Positions 8,776-17,350 of a stretch of DNA of 49,498 nt are shown piece by piece. A program made the position numbers and the translations under genes. The first letter of the stretch is position 1. Each line of letters begins with the position of its first letter. Under the pieces are notes generated by a model. That model ran no database searches. It saw nothing but the letters and a program-made list of their open reading frames with translations, and was not told the origin of the DNA. This DNA is from Thermomicrobiales bacterium (GTDB lineage Bacteria > Chloroflexota > Chloroflexia > Thermomicrobiales > CADCWN01): the NCBI GenBank assembly GCA_030446685.1, contig JAUJMV010000005.1, positions 52,301 through 101,798 of the forward strand, written 5' to 3'.

Positions 8776-8802
8776 TCACCCAGGGATATCGCCCCTGGGT
8801 GA
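8776..8802 (+). terminator. Hairpin terminator after rpsO
   Basis: TCACCCAGGG, loop ATATCGC, CCCTGGGTGA (perfect 10-bp stem), followed by TGTCTGTTT on the plus strand. Likely a full or partial rho-independent terminator. Confidence 0.7.
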
Positions 8803-9057
8803 TGTCTGTTTCCCGGCCGGTGTGGTCGGCAGGAGCGACGGCCGTGGTTCGGGTAACGCGGTCCGGTCGCGGGGGGAAAGGGGGTGCCTGGGGGAGAGGT
8901 TAGTGGATAACCCGCCGCGCGGGCGCGGCGCGTGCGAATGACCCGGCTGAGAGGGTTAGGAATTGGAGTCTGCCACTCAGGATGCGGCGTGGAGGCCGGT
9001 CGTGGTTGCCAGAGTCCAGTCCCTAACACCTCCACGGCGTCGGTGGGTCGATTCGCA

Positions 9058-9081
9058 GCCCGCGCGCAGGGGCGCGCGGGC
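9058..9081 (+). promoter_or_regulatory. Hairpin in the pnp 5' leader
   Basis: GCCCGCGCGC, loop AGGG, GCGCGCGGGC: a perfect 10-bp stem 75 nt before the pnp start. In enterobacteria a leader hairpin cut by RNase III mediates PNPase autocontrol; a similar role here is only an analogy. Confidence 0.45.
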
Positions 9082-9155
9082 GCAGTGAGGCAGCCAACGA
9101 AAAGGCGCGCGGGGCGGCGGTGCCGCCGGACTCGCCGCCGATGGAGGGACACAAC

Positions 9156-11528
9156 GTGAACGTCCAACAGGTCAGCGCGACGGTGGCGGGGCGGACCCTG
9201 ACCATCGAGACCGGCAAACTCGCGGAGCAGGCCGACGGCGCGGTCACCGTCCGCTACGGCGACTCGATCGTCCTCTCGACCGCCGTCAGCGGCGGCATCC
9301 GCGAGGGCCTCGATTTCTTCCCCCTGACGGTGGAGTACGAGGAGCGGATGTACGCCGCGGGCAAGATCCCCGGCGGCTTCATCAAGCGCGAGGGGCGCCC
9401 GACCGAGATGGCGATCCTGGCGGCTCGCGTGACCGACCGCACGATCCGCCCGCTCTTCCCGAAGGGCTACAAGAACGAGACGCAGATCATCAACACCGTC
9501 CTCTCCGCCGACCAGGAGAACGACCCGGACATCCTGGCGCTGCTCGGCACGTCGGCCGCGCTGCTGATCAGCGACATCCCGTTCGACGGGCCGGTCGCAG
9601 CGATCCGCATCGGCCTGGTCGACGGGCAGCTCGTCGTCAACCCCACCGAGCCGCAGATGGTCGACAGCACGCTCGATCTCGTCGTCGCCGGCTCGGCCGA
9701 CGCGATCGTGATGGTCGAGGGGAACGCCGACGGGATCAGCGAGGAGCGCGTGCTCGAGGCGCTCGAACTGGCGCACCGCGAGATCCAGCCGCTGCTCCAG
9801 CTCCAGCACGAGTTGCGCGAGCGGGTCGGGCGGCCCAAGCGCGAGTTCACCCCGCCGGCGCAGGATGAGCAACTGCTGGGGGAGGCGCTGGCCTTCATCG
9901 GCGACCGCCTGCGCGCGGCGGTCTACAACCCCGACAAGACCGCGCGGGTGGCGGCGACGGCCGCGGTCAAGCAGGAACTGCTCGCCGGGCTGACCGAGGG
10001 GCTGGACGGGCTCGAGAAGGTCGCGCGGCTCAAGGCGCTCGGCGGCATCTTCGAGAAGCTGGAGGCGCGGATCGTCCGCGGCGGCATCCTCGAGCGCGGC
10101 GAGCGCCCGGACGGCCGCGGCGTGACGGAGGTCCGCCCGATCTGGTGTGAGGCCGGCGCCCTGCCGCGCGCGCACGGTTCGGCGATCTTCACCCGCGGCC
10201 AGACGCAGATCCTCACCGTCGCCACGCTCGGCGCCCCCGGCGATGTGCAGCGGCTCGACTCGATCGGCCCGGAGACCGAGAAGCGCTACATCCACCACTA
10301 CAACTTCCCGCCCTACAGCACCGGCGAGGCCAAGCCGATCCGCAGCGCGGGGCGGCGCGAGATCGGGCACGGCGCGCTGGCCGAGCGCTCGCTGCTGCGG
10401 ATGCTCCCCGACCGGGAGGAGTTCCCCTACACCCTGCGGCTCGTCTCCGAGGCGCTCTCCTCGAACGGCTCGACCTCGATGGGCTCGGTCTGCGGCAGCA
10501 CGCTGGCGCTCTACGACGCCGGCGTGCCGCTGAAGGCGCCGGTCGCCGGGGTGGCGATGGGGCTGATCACCGGCGAGGACGGCACCGCCAGCGGCTACCA
10601 GATCCTCACCGACATCCAGGGGGTCGAGGACCACCTCGGCGACATGGACTTCAAGGTCGCCGGGACGGCCGAGGGGATCACCGGCATCCAGATGGACATC
10701 AAGGTCAAGGGGCTGACCTTCGAGATCATGCGCCAGGCGCTGACCCAGGCGCGCGAGGGGCGGCTCTTCATCCTCGGCAAGATGCTGGAGGCGCTCGCCG
10801 CCCCGCGCGCGGAGCTGTCGCGGTTCGCGCCGCGCGTCGAGCGGCTGAAGATCAACCCCGAGAAGATCGGCGCGCTGATCGGGCCGGGCGGCAAGACGAT
10901 CCGCGCGATCCAGGAGGGCACCGACACCAAGATCGACGTCGAGGAGGACGGCACCGTCTACGTCTCCGGCGCCGACGCGGCGGGGGTGGCGCGGGCGATC
11001 GGCCAGGTCGAGGGGCTGACGCGCGAGGCGAAGGTCGGCGAGATCTTCACCGGCAAGGTCGTGCGGATCATGCCCTACGGCGCCTTCGTCGAGATGTTCC
11101 CCGGCAAGGACGGGCTGGTCCACGTCTCCGAGCTGGCCGAGGGGCGCGTCGAGCGGGTCGAGGACGTGGTCGGCGAGGGGGACGAGATCACGGTGATGGT
11201 CACCGACGCCGACCCGGTGACCGGCAAGGTCAGCCTCTCGCGCCGCGCGGTGCTGACCGGCCAGATGCCCGAGCGGCAGCCGGCCGGCCCGCGCGGCGGC
11301 GGCTTCGGCGGCGACCGCGGCCCGCGTCCGGGTCCCGGCGGCCCCGGCGGCGACCGGGGGCCGCCCCCCGGCGGGGGCGGCGGTTTCGGCGGGGATCGCG
11401 GCGCGCGCCCCGGCGGCTTCGGGGGCGACCGCGGCCCGCGCGGCCCGCGCCCGGACAACGGCCCCGGCGGCGACCGTGGCCCGCGCGGGCCGCGGCCCGA
11501 CGGCGAACGGGGGCCGCACAACGGGTAG
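9156..11528 (+). CDS. pnp: Polyribonucleotide nucleotidyltransferase with Gly/Arg-rich tail
   Basis: 790 aa, a 3'-5' phosphorolytic exoribonuclease. Two RNase PH-like domains are clear: FFPLTVEYEERMYAAGKIPG with FIKREGRPTE, then RPDGRGVTEVRPIWCEAG and FPPYSTGEAKPI. The catalytic-region SLALYDAG is replaced by the similar STLALYDAG. KH domain: KIGALIGPGGKTIRAIQE. S1 domain: GEIFTGKVVRIMPYGAFVEM. GTG 9156 is chosen because GGAGGG lies 7 nt upstream. After residue 715 comes a tail of about 80 residues with repeats of GGDRGPR and FGGDRG, an RGG-like disordered RNA-binding tail. Confidence 0.97.
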   Translation: MNVQQVSATVAGRTLTIETGKLAEQADGAVTVRYGDSIVLSTAVSGGIREGLDFFPLTVEYEERMYAAGKIPGGFIKREGRPTEMAILAARVTDRTIRPLFPKGYKNETQIINTVLSADQENDPDILALLGTSAALLISDIPFDGPVAAIRIGLVDGQLVVNPTEPQMVDSTLDLVVAGSADAIVMVEGNADGISEERVLEALELAHREIQPLLQLQHELRERVGRPKREFTPPAQDEQLLGEALAFIGDRLRAAVYNPDKTARVAATAAVKQELLAGLTEGLDGLEKVARLKALGGIFEKLEARIVRGGILERGERPDGRGVTEVRPIWCEAGALPRAHGSAIFTRGQTQILTVATLGAPGDVQRLDSIGPETEKRYIHHYNFPPYSTGEAKPIRSAGRREIGHGALAERSLLRMLPDREEFPYTLRLVSEALSSNGSTSMGSVCGSTLALYDAGVPLKAPVAGVAMGLITGEDGTASGYQILTDIQGVEDHLGDMDFKVAGTAEGITGIQMDIKVKGLTFEIMRQALTQAREGRLFILGKMLEALAAPRAELSRFAPRVERLKINPEKIGALIGPGGKTIRAIQEGTDTKIDVEEDGTVYVSGADAAGVARAIGQVEGLTREAKVGEIFTGKVVRIMPYGAFVEMFPGKDGLVHVSELAEGRVERVEDVVGEGDEITVMVTDADPVTGKVSLSRRAVLTGQMPERQPAGPRGGGFGGDRGPRPGPGGPGGDRGPPPGGGGGFGGDRGARPGGFGGDRGPRGPRPDNGPGGDRGPRGPRPDGERGPHNG

Positions 11529-11591
11529 GGTCGCGCGACGCCGACCAGTGGTCGGCGCGCGCGGCCTCGTCCGACAGCAGAAGAGCAGGGA

Positions 11592-11621
11592 GGCGCGGCG
11601 GGGATCGATCCCCGCCGCGCC
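11592..11621. terminator. Bidirectional hairpin between convergent pnp and GH3
   Basis: A perfect 30-nt palindrome, half-site GGCGCGGCGGGGATC, followed by TTCG on the plus strand. It lies between two convergent genes, so it may end both transcripts. Confidence 0.65.
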
Positions 11622-11673
11622 TTCGTGCGCGCGCGGCGGCGCGGCGGGGTGGCCCGGCCCCGCGCCGCCGGTG

Positions 11674-13503
11674 TCAGTAGGCGAGGCCGTGCCCGAACGG
11701 GAAGAGCGGGTCCTCCGAGTCGTAGGGCACGTCGGGGTGCTGCCGCAGGACCGCCGCCATCGAGGAGGGCAGCTCGAACGGCAGCCGCCCGCCCGGCGCC
11801 GCCCGCCCGAAGACCACGTCGAGGAGCGCGGCGTCGCTCGCGCCGAAGTTGGCGAGGAGCGCCGCGCTGCAGGCGGCGATCTCGGGGATCACCGCCGGGC
11901 GGTCGAGGTAGATGTCCACGACCGTCGGCGCCCGCGCCAGGAGGCCGAGGATGCGCGCCAGCTCCTCCTCCTTGAACCGCAGATCCCCCGCGTGGAAGAG
12001 GCGCTCGAGGAAGTTGCCGTCGCGCGGCTCGTAGGGCGCCTGGAGCCGGAGGATCGCCACCTCGGCCGCGGCGCTGTCGGCGACGACGTCCCCGTAGTCC
12101 CGTGCCACCTCCGGGGCGATACCCTCGACGTAGAGCCGCGGCCGCCCCCGCAGCGGCAGGGTCGCGCCGCCCGGCCCGCCGCCGTTCTTCAGCAGGGTGA
12201 TCGAACGGCGCTGCGCCGCCTCGCCGGCCGCCCGGTACGGCGCGCTGCCGACGATCCGCTCCGCCGCGTCCGGGTCCAGGTAGGGGTCGTCGAAGAGCCC
12301 CAGCCGGAACTTGTCCCGCAGGATCCGCCGCACCGACTCGTCGATCCGCGCCTCCGCAACCCGGCCGCCCCTGACGAGGCCGACGACGACCTCCGGGCAG
12401 GCCTCCCCGCCGAACTGGTCGCACCCCGCCTCCAGCGCCTTCCTGGCGCGCTCCTCTCGGCTCAGCCCCTCGACCCCCCAGGCCCGCGCCTCCATCGCCA
12501 CCCGCCCGTCGACCACCATGTCGGTCAGCAGCCCCCAGTCGGTGCAGACGACGCCGTCGAACCGGTACTTCTCACGCAAGAGCCCGGTAATCACCCCCTT
12601 GTTGAAGCCGAACGCGACCTCCTCCAGCCCGATCCCGACCGGCACGCCGTAGTAGGGCATGATCTGGGCGGTGCCGGCCGCGAAGGCCGCCTCGAAGGGG
12701 ATCAGGTGGTAGTCGAAGTTGCCCCCGGGGTAGACCTGCTCCTTGCCGTAGGGGAAGTGCGGGTCCTCCCCGTCCTGTTGCGGCCCGCCGCCGGGGAAGT
12801 GCTTGGTCATGCAGGCCACGCTCTCCGCGCCGAGGGTCGCGCCCTGGAAGCCGCGGATGTAGGCCGCGGTCAGCCGCGCGGCGAGTTGGGCGTCCTCGCC
12901 GAAGGTCCCGTTCGTCCGCGCCCAGCGCGGCTCGGTGGCGAGGTCGGCCATCGGGTGCAAGGCGACGCGGATGCCGAGCGCGAGGTACTCCCGCCGGGCG
13001 ATGTCGCCGAACTGCTCGACGAGGGCGGGGTCGCCGATCGCGGCCAGCCCGAGCGGCTCCGGCCACTGCGAGAACGGGCCGGCCATGAAGCTGGTCGCCG
13101 GGTTGTCGGAGAAGGCGTGGCGCGGGTCGGAGGAGATGGTGACCGGGATGCCCAGCCGCGTGCCCTCGGCGAGCGCCTGCAGCCGGTTCGACCATTCCGC
13201 CGTTTGCCGCGCCCCGGCGATCGCCCAGACGTTGAAGTGGTTCATCAGCCGCGCGCCGACCAGCTCGGACGCCGGCGGGCGCCGGGCGGCGGTCCCCGGC
13301 CCGGCCCCGCCATCGGGGGTGTCCACGCCAACCCCGGTGTGGAACAGCAGCCCGGCCTTCTCCTCCAGCGTGAGCTGCGCCAGCAAATCCTCGACCCGCT
13401 CCTCGACCGGGCGGCGGGGGTCCTCGTAGGGGTCCAGCCGCCCGTTCTTATTCAGGTCGCGAAAGGTCGGCCGATCAGCGGTGCGGGGCGTTGCTGTCGC
13501 CAT
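11674..13503 (-). CDS. Glycoside hydrolase family 3 (beta-glucosidase-like)
   Basis: 609 aa without signal peptide, so probably cytoplasmic. VEERVEDLLAQLTLEEKAGL is the GH3 start, MTKHFPGGGPQQDGEDPH the substrate-binding KH motif, and FDGVVCTDWGLLTDM carries the nucleophile Asp (usual SDW, here TDW). The second domain includes SITLLKNGG near residue 428, and the protein ends PFGHGLAY, as is usual for this family. The N-terminus DLNKNGRLDPYEDPRR resembles a dockerin or EF-hand calcium loop. It hydrolyses a beta-glucoside or beta-xyloside; the substrate is unknown. ATG 13503 has a GGAGGAGG ribosome site. Confidence 0.92.
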   Translation of the reverse strand: MATATPRTADRPTFRDLNKNGRLDPYEDPRRPVEERVEDLLAQLTLEEKAGLLFHTGVGVDTPDGGAGPGTAARRPPASELVGARLMNHFNVWAIAGARQTAEWSNRLQALAEGTRLGIPVTISSDPRHAFSDNPATSFMAGPFSQWPEPLGLAAIGDPALVEQFGDIARREYLALGIRVALHPMADLATEPRWARTNGTFGEDAQLAARLTAAYIRGFQGATLGAESVACMTKHFPGGGPQQDGEDPHFPYGKEQVYPGGNFDYHLIPFEAAFAAGTAQIMPYYGVPVGIGLEEVAFGFNKGVITGLLREKYRFDGVVCTDWGLLTDMVVDGRVAMEARAWGVEGLSREERARKALEAGCDQFGGEACPEVVVGLVRGGRVAEARIDESVRRILRDKFRLGLFDDPYLDPDAAERIVGSAPYRAAGEAAQRRSITLLKNGGGPGGATLPLRGRPRLYVEGIAPEVARDYGDVVADSAAAEVAILRLQAPYEPRDGNFLERLFHAGDLRFKEEELARILGLLARAPTVVDIYLDRPAVIPEIAACSAALLANFGASDAALLDVVFGRAAPGGRLPFELPSSMAAVLRQHPDVPYDSEDPLFPFGHGLAY

Positions 13504-13726
13504 GGCAGTCCTCCTCCGCTCCTCCGGACGTCGGTAGGAGCCGTCCCGATTCGGGGCGCCGTGGCCGGTCCGTGCCCGGTCGCCCGGCGGCCGGCGGCCC
13601 CCCGGTAACTCGGCTCTTCCGCGCGGCCCCGTGGCGGTCTCGCGCCAGCGGATCGCGGGTCGCGCCCGGATCGGGACGGCCGCGCTGCCGGGCGCGAAGG
13701 GCGCGATGCCGGGCGGGCGCCGGGGC

Positions 13727-14850
13727 CTAACGGGTGGCGGTGGCGACGCCGGTGGCGACGGCGGACGCGCCGGCCGAGCCGCCGATCGCGCCGAGGAAGA
13801 TCAACGCCACGCAGGCGAGCGCGCAGAGCAGCAGGACCGCGCCGACGATGCCCAGGATGATCCAGAGCGTGCGGTTGCTCCGCCCCGCCGTCTGGGCGCC
13901 GGCCGCCGGGTAAGGCGTAGCCGCGCCGTAGGCCGGGGCGCCGGGGGCGCCGTAGGTCGGCGCGCCGGCCTGGGCCTGCGGCGCGGGGTAGGACTGGTAC
14001 GCGGCGCCCGGCGTGGCCGGGGCGCCGTAGCCGCCCTCGCCGGGCGGGGTGTAGGCCGGAGGCGCGCCGGTCGGCGCCGGGGGCGGCGGCGCGTAGCGCG
14101 GCGGGGGCGGTTGCTGGCCGTAAGCCGGCGGCCCGCCCGGTGGCGGGGCATCCGCGCCCGTGCCTGCGTCCGGCGGAGGGGAGAAGGCCGGCGGCACGGC
14201 CAGCCTGGTGGAGCCGGCCTCGTCACCGGCGGCGACCGGCGGCCCGTCCCGCTCGGCCGGGGGCGGCGCGGGGACCGAGGCGGGCATGGCGTCGGCGGGT
14301 GGGGGCGCCGCCGGGGCCGGTTTCCACGTCTCGTAGTCGTAGCGCGGGGCCGCGGCGCTGTCGCCGTCGTCCTCGGCCCCTTCGCCTCCCGGCAGGCCGG
14401 CCGCGCGCTCTTCGGCCGCCGGGACGCGGTCGCCCTCGCGCGGCGCGCTGAAGGTGACGGTGGCGGCATCGTCCGGGTCGGGGGCGGCGTCGGGGGCAGA
14501 TCGAAGGCGACGGTGCGGACATCCTCCGTCCCCCGGCCGGGCGGGCGAGATCGTTTCCGGCTGCGCCAACCCCTCGGGCCGGAACACGATCGTCTGCTCC
14601 GCCCCCGGCGTCCCCTCCCGGCGCGGCGCGGCGGCGGGATCGCCCTCGTGCGCGGGCGCCTCCCCGGGCAGCGGTTCGAGCGGCGGGCGCTGGAAGGTGA
14701 CGGTCGCGTCCGCGCCGGGGTCCGGCGGGGGGGCGGGGCTGGGCGCTCGAACCGCGCGCCCTCCGCCGGGCGCTGCGCCAGGCGCGAGCCGCACCGCTCA
14801 CAGAAGCGGCTCCCGGCCGGGTTCTCCGTGCCACAGGCGGCGCAGATCAC
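13727..14850 (-). CDS. Zn-ribbon, Pro-rich, single-helix membrane protein (frameshifted)
   Basis: Starts at GTG 14850 with a zinc ribbon, CAACGTENPAGSRFCERCG. The frame then shifts in the G7 run at 14727-14733. A short piece, GRGTEDVRTVAFDLPP, lies in the first frame again (about 14480-14530), so three single-base errors are likely. The middle holds four similar motifs, ATVTF, QTIVF, RTVAF and ATVTF, each preceded by acidic residues. A long Pro/Ala/Tyr/Gly linker follows, then the membrane segment TLWIILGIVGAVLLLCALAC. The short T-V-x-F motifs could be Thr phosphosites or docking peptides; this is a guess. Downstream of the flippase-like gene, same strand. Confidence 0.72.
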
Positions 14851-14965
14851 CGTGTCGCCGCTCCCCCACCGCGCTCCTCGTCGGCCCGGCCTCCGCTGCT
14901 CATCGCTCCCCGTCCTCCCGCACGCTTGTTTCAGCGCCGTCCCGCCGCTCGACCGTCTCCGCCGT

Positions 14966-16012
14966 TCAGCGCCCCGCCCCCGTCACGCCGGGCTGGTAGG
15001 TTTCGCCCGTCCGGGCGTCCGGCTCCGGCGGCCCGGCGCCCTGCAACTCCGGCAGCGCGCCGAAGTAGCGCCGGAAGGCGAGCAGGACGATCGCGCCGAG
15101 CAGGACCCCGAACCAGAGGGTGGCGAACCGGATCAGCAGCGACCCCGCCACCGCCACGTCGCGCGTCATCAGGGGCGAGGCGACCGCGGCCAGCAGCATC
15201 CCGGCGATGCTGGCGTCGGCGACTCCCAGGCCGCCCGGCAGCATCGAGGCCGAGCCGATCAGGGTGGCGAGGGCCAGGATCGAGGTCGCGGCGATCAGCA
15301 GCGACCAGGAGCCGGGCAGCCCCAGGCCGACCAGCACCAGGTAGAAGGCGAGGCACTCGCCGGCCCAGGAGACGAAGCCGATCGCCACCGCCAGGCCGAG
15401 CGGGCGGGGGCGCAGCAGCTCGTAGGCGCTCTCGTAGAACTCGCGCAAATGGTGGACGCGCGCCGACAGCGGCCCGATCCGCTCCCCGGCGCGCAGGATG
15501 CGCTCGGCGGTCGGGCGGTGCTGCACCAGCAGGATGCCGGCGACCGCGGCGACGAGGGTGAGCGCCAGGACCGGCCAGCCGAAGCTGAACGAGGCCAGCC
15601 CAAGCGCGGCCAGCGCGACCATCGCCAGGCCGTCGGTCAGGCGCTCGGCGATGATGATCGGGGCCGACGCCGCCACCGGCGTCCCCGCGATCCGGCGCAG
15701 CAGGTACGACTTGAGCAGCTCGCCCACCTTCCCCGGCGTCATCACCATCGTGAAGGAGCTGAAGAAGATGCCGAAGCTATCGCGCGTGCTGAGCCCGCGC
15801 ACGCCGATCAGCCGCAGGTAGTACTGCCACTTGAGGAAGCGCAGGGCGTAGTTGAAGAGGGTCAGGCCGAGGATCAGCGGGGTCAGGCGCCAGGCGAACC
15901 CGCCCAGCGTGCCGGCCAGCTTCTGCGCGTCGGCGACGAGGGAGAGGCCCGCGACGACCAGCACCCCGAGGATCAGCGAGAGGAGGATCTTGCCGCGTAG
16001 CTGCCGCCACAT
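14966..16012 (-). CDS. Flippase-like / lysylphosphatidylglycerol synthase-type membrane protein
   Basis: 348 aa with many hydrophobic segments (ILLSLILGVLVVAGLSLVAD at the start, then LTPLILGLTLFNYALRFLKW). The block TMVMTPGKVGELLKSYLLRR and the later GSASMLPGGLGVADASIAGM are the conserved motifs of the LPG_synthase_TM / UPF0104 family (AglD, MprF N-terminal part). Probably moves or modifies membrane lipids or polyprenyl-linked sugars. ATG 16012 has an AAGGGAG site. The adjacent Zn-ribbon membrane gene, 115 bp downstream, may share the transcript. Confidence 0.88.
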   Translation of the reverse strand: MWRQLRGKILLSLILGVLVVAGLSLVADAQKLAGTLGGFAWRLTPLILGLTLFNYALRFLKWQYYLRLIGVRGLSTRDSFGIFFSSFTMVMTPGKVGELLKSYLLRRIAGTPVAASAPIIIAERLTDGLAMVALAALGLASFSFGWPVLALTLVAAVAGILLVQHRPTAERILRAGERIGPLSARVHHLREFYESAYELLRPRPLGLAVAIGFVSWAGECLAFYLVLVGLGLPGSWSLLIAATSILALATLIGSASMLPGGLGVADASIAGMLLAAVASPLMTRDVAVAGSLLIRFATLWFGVLLGAIVLLAFRRYFGALPELQGAGPPEPDARTGETYQPGVTGAGR

Positions 16013-16407
16013 CCGTGGCCCGCTCCCTTCTGCGTGCGGTTTCGGGTCCGCCGGCCGTCGCGCCGCGAGCGGGAAGCCGCCCCGCCGCGGCCCCGGCGTG
16101 GCCGCCTACTCGTGTTGCTGCCCGCACGTAGTCTAGCATCCGCATAGCGGCCCGACCACTGCCGGCGCCGGGCCGCCCGCCCGCGCCGCGGCCTCGGTGA
16201 GCACACTGCAGACACCCTGGCGGCGCCCGAGCCGGGTCGTTGCCCGCCGTGGCGCAAATTCTGCGATGACCCGCGCTGACGGAAAGCGCCCCTCGAACCA
16301 CAGCCGCGACTACTCGCGGCGCTGGCCGCGACGGCAGACCCCGGTTCGGGACGAGCGCGCCGGCTGTTGCAATCCGGCCACCCGGCTGTGTAGGGGACGA
16401 GCGCAGC
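16013..16407. other. Divergent intergenic region, no gene seen
   Basis: 395 bp between the flippase-like gene and the response regulator. On the minus strand an extended -10 box TGCTAGACT (about 16138-16130) could start the flippase transcript. No gene and no convincing -35 box were found. Confidence 0.4.
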
Positions 16408-16815
16408 ATGACCGCAGACAGGCAGACGCGGCGCATCGTCGTCGTTGATGACGATCGGCAGCTTGCCGAACTGATGCGCGAGTTTCTCAGCGACGAGGGC
16501 TACGATGTCCAGGTTGTCTCGCGGAGCGAAGCGGCCCTGGAGGTCATTCAGGCGACCCTGCCCGACCTGATCATCCTCGACGTGCGGATGGCGGGGGTCG
16601 ACGGCCTGGGCGTACTGTATCTGTTGTCCACCGACCCCGACACACGCGCGATCCCGGTGCTGATGTGTACCGCCGTCTCCGCCGGCGAGATGCAGCCCTG
16701 GGACGATGTCCTCGACCAGAAGGGGGTGCCGGTGCTCTATAAGCCGTTCGAGCTGGCGCAGCTCTCCCGGCAGGTGCGCGCGATGCTGGCGGCGCGGCAC
16801 GCCCCGCGTCCTTGA
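16408..16815 (+). CDS. Single-domain response regulator
   Basis: 135 aa, a receiver domain only. Acidic pocket D14-D15-D16 (VVVDDDRQ), phospho-acceptor D58 (LIILDVRM), T88 (MCTA) and K112 (LYKPF) are all present, so phosphorylation is expected. There is no DNA-binding or enzyme domain; it must act through a protein partner. No kinase lies nearby. ATG 16408 follows GGGGA. The glutaredoxin-like gene begins 45 bp after its stop on the same strand. Confidence 0.9.
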   Translation: MTADRQTRRIVVVDDDRQLAELMREFLSDEGYDVQVVSRSEAALEVIQATLPDLIILDVRMAGVDGLGVLYLLSTDPDTRAIPVLMCTAVSAGEMQPWDDVLDQKGVPVLYKPFELAQLSRQVRAMLAARHAPRP

Positions 16816-16859
16816 TCGCCCGCGGCGACCGTGTGACCAGCAGCCAGGAGGAGGTGATG

Positions 16860-17180
16860 ATGCCGGAGCCGATCGTCATGTACGCCCGCGCGCGCCCCTG
16901 CCCGGACGTGGCGCGCGCCAGGGGCCGGCTGACCGAATTGGGCCTGGAGTGGCGCGAGTTTAACACGGAAGAGGATGAGGGCGCCGCCAGGCGGGCGCGC
17001 GCGCTCAATAACGGGACGCTGCGGGTGCCGACGCTGGTCCTCGGGGGGCGGGTGCTGGTCGAGCCGAGCGTCGAGGAGTTGGACGCCGCGCTGATCGCCG
17101 CCGGCTACGACCTGTCACGCGCCGCCGGACGCGCCCGCGGCGAGGCGCCGGCGCGAGCGGGGGCGAGCGGGGTGGAGTAG
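16860..17180 (+). CDS. Glutaredoxin-like protein
   Basis: About 106 aa. PEPIVMYARARPCPDVARAR has the glutaredoxin beta-strand followed by a single active Cys (CPDV, monothiol type). LEWREFNTEEDEGAA and NGTLRVPTLVLGGRVLVEPS give the cis-Pro loop (VPT) and the GG turn. It could reduce disulfides or handle glutathione/mycothiol-type mixed disulfides. The start is set by AGGAGGAGG (16846-16854); ATG 16860 has better spacing than the adjacent ATG 16857. The C-terminal 25 residues are Ala/Arg-rich and low complexity. Confidence 0.82.
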   Translation: MPEPIVMYARARPCPDVARARGRLTELGLEWREFNTEEDEGAARRARALNNGTLRVPTLVLGGRVLVEPSVEELDAALIAAGYDLSRAAGRARGEAPARAGASGVE

Positions 17181-17350
17181 CCCACTCCTTACGCCACCGT
17201 GTCGTGCGCCCGCGATCCCCGGTGGCGGGCGCTCCTGCTTGCTCGACGGTGGTAGGATTGGCCTCCGGCGGGCGAGGGCCTGCCGGCGGGGCCAGCCCGC
17301 GCTCGGGGCGGCCGGGACGGTGGCCGGGCCTGTGGGAGGAGAGGACGCCA

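Larger units (their letters stand above)
8628..9155 (+). other. rpsO-pnp intergenic region, no gene seen
   Basis: 528 bp without a credible gene. It holds a 10-bp hairpin at 8776-8802 and a second perfect hairpin at 9058-9081, the latter in the presumed pnp leader. No convincing pnp promoter was found, so pnp may depend on read-through from rpsO. Confidence 0.6.

Noticed and set aside
8256-11519. Long open frames antisense to real genes (also 4274-6226 plus, 13631-16000 plus, 32100-34928 minus)
   Set aside because: They mirror conserved genes in a very GC-rich sequence where stops are rare. Their products are Arg/Asp/His-rich with no recognisable domain.
11280-11525. Short direct repeats in the pnp 3' end as a CRISPR-like array
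   Set aside because: They are in-frame codons for a Gly/Arg/Pro-rich tail with no unique spacers and no cas genes.
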